Source: Pseudomonas hydrolytica (GTDB lineage Bacteria > Pseudomonadota > Gammaproteobacteria > Pseudomonadales > Pseudomonadaceae). Taken from it: a stretch of DNA of 64,000 nucleotides. Under the pieces are notes generated by a model. The model was not told where the DNA came from. It did no database searches and saw only the letters and a program-made list of their open reading frames with translations. Position numbers and translations under genes: made by a program. Positions 61,344 through 64,000 of the stretch are shown in pieces. Numbering within the stretch: position 1 is the first letter of the stretch; each line of letters opens with the position of its first letter. The stretch lies in NCBI RefSeq assembly GCF_021495345.1, contig NZ_CP099397.1, positions 3,472,001 to 3,536,000 of the forward strand, written 5' to 3'.

Positions 61344-61958
61344 ATGCTGAAACTGACGCCACGCCAAGCCGAGATTCTCGCCTTCATCAAACGCTGCCTG
61401 GAAGACAACGGCTATCCGCCCACTCGGGCGGAAATCGCCCAGGAGCTGGGCTTCAAGTCACCCAACGCGGCGGAGGAGCACCTCAAGGCTCTGGCGCGCA
61501 AAGGGGCCATCGAAATGACGCCCGGCGCCTCGCGCGGCATTCGCATACCAGGCTTCGAGCCAGGTGCAGCCAACGAGGACGAAGGCCTTCCCGTCATCGG
61601 CCGCGTGGCCGCAGGGGCTCCCATTCTCGCCCAGCAGCATGTCGAGGAATCCTGCCAGATCAATCCTGCGTTCTTTCACCCCAAAGCCGACTATCTGCTG
61701 CGCGTGCGCGGCATGAGCATGAAGGACATCGGCATCTTCGACGGCGACCTGCTGGCCGTGCACACCACGCGCGAAGCGCGCAACGGCCAGATCGTGGTCG
61801 CCCGCCTCGACGACGAGGTCACGGTCAAGCGCTTCAAGCGCGAGGGCAACAAAGTCTGGCTGATCGCCGAAAACCCCGAGTTCGCCCCGATCGAAGTGGA
61901 TCTGGAGCAGCAGGATCTGGTCATCGAAGGTTTGAGTGTCGGTGTAATTCGCCGCTGA
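61344..61958 (+). CDS. lexA: SOS regulator LexA
   Basis: LexA represses SOS genes and cuts itself with RecA* after DNA damage. The 204-residue protein has an N-terminal winged HTH (about 1-70), the cleavage site Ala90-Gly91 in GRVAAGAPI, catalytic Ser125 (GMSMKD) and Lys162 (EVTVKRF). Two LexA boxes lie before it, so it is autoregulated. The longer frame is rejected; ATG at 61344 is the family start. sulA follows after 9 bases. Confidence 0.98.
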   Translation: MLKLTPRQAEILAFIKRCLEDNGYPPTRAEIAQELGFKSPNAAEEHLKALARKGAIEMTPGASRGIRIPGFEPGAANEDEGLPVIGRVAAGAPILAQQHVEESCQINPAFFHPKADYLLRVRGMSMKDIGIFDGDLLAVHTTREARNGQIVVARLDDEVTVKRFKREGNKVWLIAENPEFAPIEVDLEQQDLVIEGLSVGVIRR

Positions 61959-61967
61959 GGAAACGCC

Positions 61968-62438
61968 ATGCAAGTGCAGCAGTCGTTCGAGCGCCCACAA
62001 CTTCCCCTTTTCGACGCCTTCCTCGCCCGTGCGTCGAGCGAGCCACTGGCTACCGATGACTTCTCTCGCAGCGAGGATGATCAGGCATTCAGCGAACTGG
62101 CTCTGCGCGGCGCAGCCGGCCATTGCCTGCACTTGCTGGCTCCGATTCTGCGTGAGCTGAGCCAGAATCAGGATGCGCGCTGGCTGACCCTGGTGGCACC
62201 GCCTGCAAGCCTGACCCAGGCCTGGCTACGCGATGCAGGCCTGAACCGCGAACGCATCCTGCTACTGCACCCGCGACAAGGGCAAAGTGCTCTGCAGCTG
62301 GCAGAGGAAGCGCTCAAGCTGGGTCGCAGCCATACCGTGATCAGCTGGCTGCATCCGGTCGAGCGCAGCACTCGTCAGCGGCTGGCACAGGCCGCCAGTG
62401 CCGGCGGCGCACAAAGCCTGAATATCAGCCTAGGCTGA
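61968..62438 (+). CDS. sulA: Cell division inhibitor SulA
   Basis: SulA binds FtsZ and stops septation during SOS. The 156-residue protein has the family centre GHCLHLLAPILRELSQNQDARWLTLVAPP and QAWLRDAGLNRERILLLHP. It lies in the same transcript as lexA, GAGGAAACGCC before its ATG gives a ribosome binding site, and no separate LexA box is seen. A strong terminator follows. Confidence 0.95.
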   Translation: MQVQQSFERPQLPLFDAFLARASSEPLATDDFSRSEDDQAFSELALRGAAGHCLHLLAPILRELSQNQDARWLTLVAPPASLTQAWLRDAGLNRERILLLHPRQGQSALQLAEEALKLGRSHTVISWLHPVERSTRQRLAQAASAGGAQSLNISLG

Positions 62439-62457
62439 AATGCATCTTCACACATGA

Positions 62458-62484
62458 AAACGGGGCTCCAATGGAGCCCCGTTT
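62458..62484. terminator. Terminator after sulA
   Basis: AAACGGGGCTCC (62458-62469) pairs with GGAGCCCCGTTT (62473-62484) across AAT. It lies between the convergent sulA and the small gene ending at 62504. Confidence 0.9.
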
Positions 62485-62503
62485 GCGTTGTAGCGCAGCG
62501 ACT

Positions 62504-62740
62504 TCAGTGCAGGACGCGCGGCCCTTCTTCCTCGCTACTGAAATCACCCTCGGCCATTCGACCGGCCATCTGCACCCCGACGTTGAGCATGGCCTTGGCC
62601 ACCTCGATGTGCTGCCCCTGCAGGAAAGCCTTGGCATCGGCAGAGAAGTCCAGAGTCACCAGCGCCTCTTCATCCTCTGCGCGGCGCAGGGCAATACGCC
62701 CATCGGGCAGTTCGACGATTTCCAGAAAGGATGTAGGCAT
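62504..62740 (-). CDS. Conserved small protein of unknown function, 78 aa
   Basis: The 78-residue acidic protein (MPTSFLEIVELPDGRIALRR at the start) has no signal peptide or membrane helix. It sits at the place of PA3009 in PAO1 beside sulA and is conserved in pseudomonads by position. I do not recognise a domain and no function is proposed. Confidence 0.8.
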   Translation of the reverse strand: MPTSFLEIVELPDGRIALRRAEDEEALVTLDFSADAKAFLQGQHIEVAKAMLNVGVQMAGRMAEGDFSSEEEGPRVLH

Positions 62741-62820
62741 GGCTCAGTCTCTGTGCAAAAACACGACATTGTAACAGTCAGCCGGAGTCATCCCCAGCCC
62801 ACTGGTCCAGTTAAACGCAA

Positions 62821-63339
62821 TCAGCACTCGCTGAGACCTTCGCGGAAACGCAGCACCAGGGTCTTGAGCTGCTGCCGCCAGGCATCGACATCATCGAGGC
62901 TCAGTTCGGCCGGCTCTTCACCAACGCTGACGGCCGTGATCAGCGGCATGGATGGGTCGACCTTGGCCTTGCGCTCCTCGCGCGGCGGCTGAAACAGCTC
63001 GGCATAGGCAGCCAGCAACTCGGCCAGCCAGGTTTCGCGCTGCTGCGCCAGTTCCACCAGTTCAGCCAGCTCGGGGCTGGGCGCGCCCTCGAGCACTGCC
63101 TGCTGAACGAAAGCCTCGACACGCGAGGGCGCAGCGTCGCTCATGCGGTAGTAGCCGGCGATCTCGTGACACAACCCGAGCAGGCCGCCGTACAGGTGAA
63201 ACAGTGCGGCCTCGCGCTCGGCCTGCACCAGCGCCTGAACGTTGAATGCGGAGGACGCCTCGGCCTTGCGCCAGTTATCCAGGGCAATGCCGGCGAAGAA
63301 GATCTTCTGATTGGTGCGGGTATAGATTTCTTTGGCCAT
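62821..63339 (-). CDS. Conserved protein of unknown function, DUF6586-like, 172 aa
   Basis: The 172-residue cytoplasmic protein starts MAKEIYTRTNQKIFFAGIAL and has helical sequence, with a long stretch at about 30-115 rich in Ala, Glu and Leu. It corresponds by position to PA3010, between the 78-residue gene and topA. The DUF name is recalled, not searched. The ATG at 63339 has GGAGGT 7 bases upstream, so the longer frame is rejected. Function is unknown. Confidence 0.82.
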   Translation of the reverse strand: MAKEIYTRTNQKIFFAGIALDNWRKAEASSAFNVQALVQAEREAALFHLYGGLLGLCHEIAGYYRMSDAAPSRVEAFVQQAVLEGAPSPELAELVELAQQRETWLAELLAAYAELFQPPREERKAKVDPSMPLITAVSVGEEPAELSLDDVDAWRQQLKTLVLRFREGLSEC

Positions 63340-63496
63340 TGCGGCGACCTCCACAGCAGATCGGGTCATGATACGCGCGTCGGGCTATAGCCAGACGCGC
63401 ATCTCGTCAGCCTTTCCTGGCCTTTTAATGATCCAGCGACAGAGCCGAGCCTGGCTGACGACACCCGGCCGACGCGCAGCAGAACGTGGACAGCCC

Positions 63497-64000
63497 CTAG
63501 CGCTTGTCCTCGACCTTCCACTTGCCGCCATCGTAGAAGGCGCGCCAGCCAGTCGGCTTGCCGTCCACCTCCGACTGCACGTACTGCTCCTTGGTCTTGC
63601 GGCTGTAGCGGATTACCGCCGGACGACCGTCCGGATCCTTCTGCGGCGCTTCGAGCAGGAAGTGGTACTTGGGGTCGATCTCGTGCTTGTGCGGAATCAG
63701 CTCCAGCACCAGCGGCGCACGAGTTTCGCGGTTCTTCGGAAAACCGCTGGCGGCCAGGAACAGGCCGGAAGCGCCGTCACGCAGCACATAGGTGTCGTCC
63801 ACCTTCTCGCACTTGAGTTCGGGCATCTTCACCGGGTCCATCTTCGGTGGTGCAGCCTCGCCATTCTTCAGCAGCTTGCGGGTGTTCTTGCAGCTGGGAT
63901 TGGTGCAACCGAAGAACTTGCCGAAGCGACCGGTCTTGAGCTGCATCTCGCTGCCGCACTTGTCGCATTCCAGGCTCGGGCCTTCGTAACCCTTGATGCG
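63497..64000 (-). CDS. topA: DNA topoisomerase I, C-terminal part
   Basis: The frame is open to the right edge of the window, so only the last 167 residues are visible. They contain the zinc-ribbon-like [20 protein letters not shown] and CTNPSC, then the C-terminal DNA-binding domain ending in GKWKVEDKR. This matches TopA, which removes negative supercoils; the catalytic Tyr lies outside the window. ATG at 63946 is an internal Met. Confidence 0.94.
   Translation of the reverse strand, partial: RIKGYEGPSLECDKCGSEMQLKTGRFGKFFGCTNPSCKNTRKLLKNGEAAPPKMDPVKMPELKCEKVDDTYVLRDGASGLFLAASGFPKNRETRAPLVLELIPHKHEIDPKYHFLLEAPQKDPDGRPAVIRYSRKTKEQYVQSEVDGKPTGWRAFYDGGKWKVEDKR

Overview
The window is a stretch of a GC-rich Pseudomonas chromosome. 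Gene order from about 13.2 kb to the right end follows the P. aeruginosa PAO1 order rgsA, tatD, pilZ, holB, tmk, mltG, pabC, fabF, acpP through nqr, mfd, nagZ, psrA, lexA, sulA and topA (recalled, not searched). The short dispersed repeats and the left-hand gene content suggest the P. mendocina/oleovorans (Ectopseudomonas) group, but this species-level guess is an inference.

Left part (1-13.2 kb), more variable: the end of an AraC-type regulator, an AT-richer orphan gene, a small membrane protein, a DJ-1/PfpI amidotransferase, a GAF-PAS-PAS-GGDEF diguanylate cyclase, a secreted subtilisin-like protein with an altered catalytic Asp, a phosphatase-like protein with Ser in place of the catalytic Cys coupled to a GNAT acetyltransferase, a DUF1285 protein, a DUF4823-type lipoprotein, a radical SAM protein, moaA, and a TetR regulator divergent from a class V aminotransferase. 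A short palindromic repeat related to GTAGGGTGCGCC recurs in this part only.

Middle part (13.2-43.3 kb), core: sRNA RgsA; a minus-strand chain of tightly coupled genes fabF-pabC-mltG-tmk-holB-pilZ-tatD preceded by yceD-rpmF-plsX-fabD-fabG-acpP (fatty-acid initiation and elongation, folate, peptidoglycan release, dTMP supply, replication clamp loading, type IV pili); yceF/maf; sppA-HAD-rluC divergent from rne, which has a long leader and an Arg/Glu-rich repeat scaffold; tolQ/exbB-tolR/exbD-lpxK-ycaR-kdsB-ptpA-murB (envelope and LPS); comEC; a DUF2062 protein; lolC-lolD-lolE (lipoprotein sorting); a PilZ protein with a long helical insertion; and a glycerophosphodiesterase coupled to a small secreted protein.

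Right part (43.5-64 kb): sthA (NADPH/NADH balance), the complete nqrABCDEF operon with its maturation genes apbE and nqrM, a long-form GAPDH, mfd, csiV, methylthioinosine phosphorylase, nagZ, an L,D-transpeptidase-fold protein, psrA with two operator boxes, lexA-sulA with two LexA boxes, two small conserved proteins and the C-terminus of topA.

Most genes are housekeeping. I found no phage, insertion sequence, CRISPR array, tRNA or rRNA, and no convincing new multi-gene system. The points most worth a second look are the two left-hand enzymes with altered catalytic residues, the PilZ insertion, the RNA leaders and hairpins (rgsA, rne, fabD, acpP/fabF), and the near-identical DNA blocks shared by lolC and lolE.
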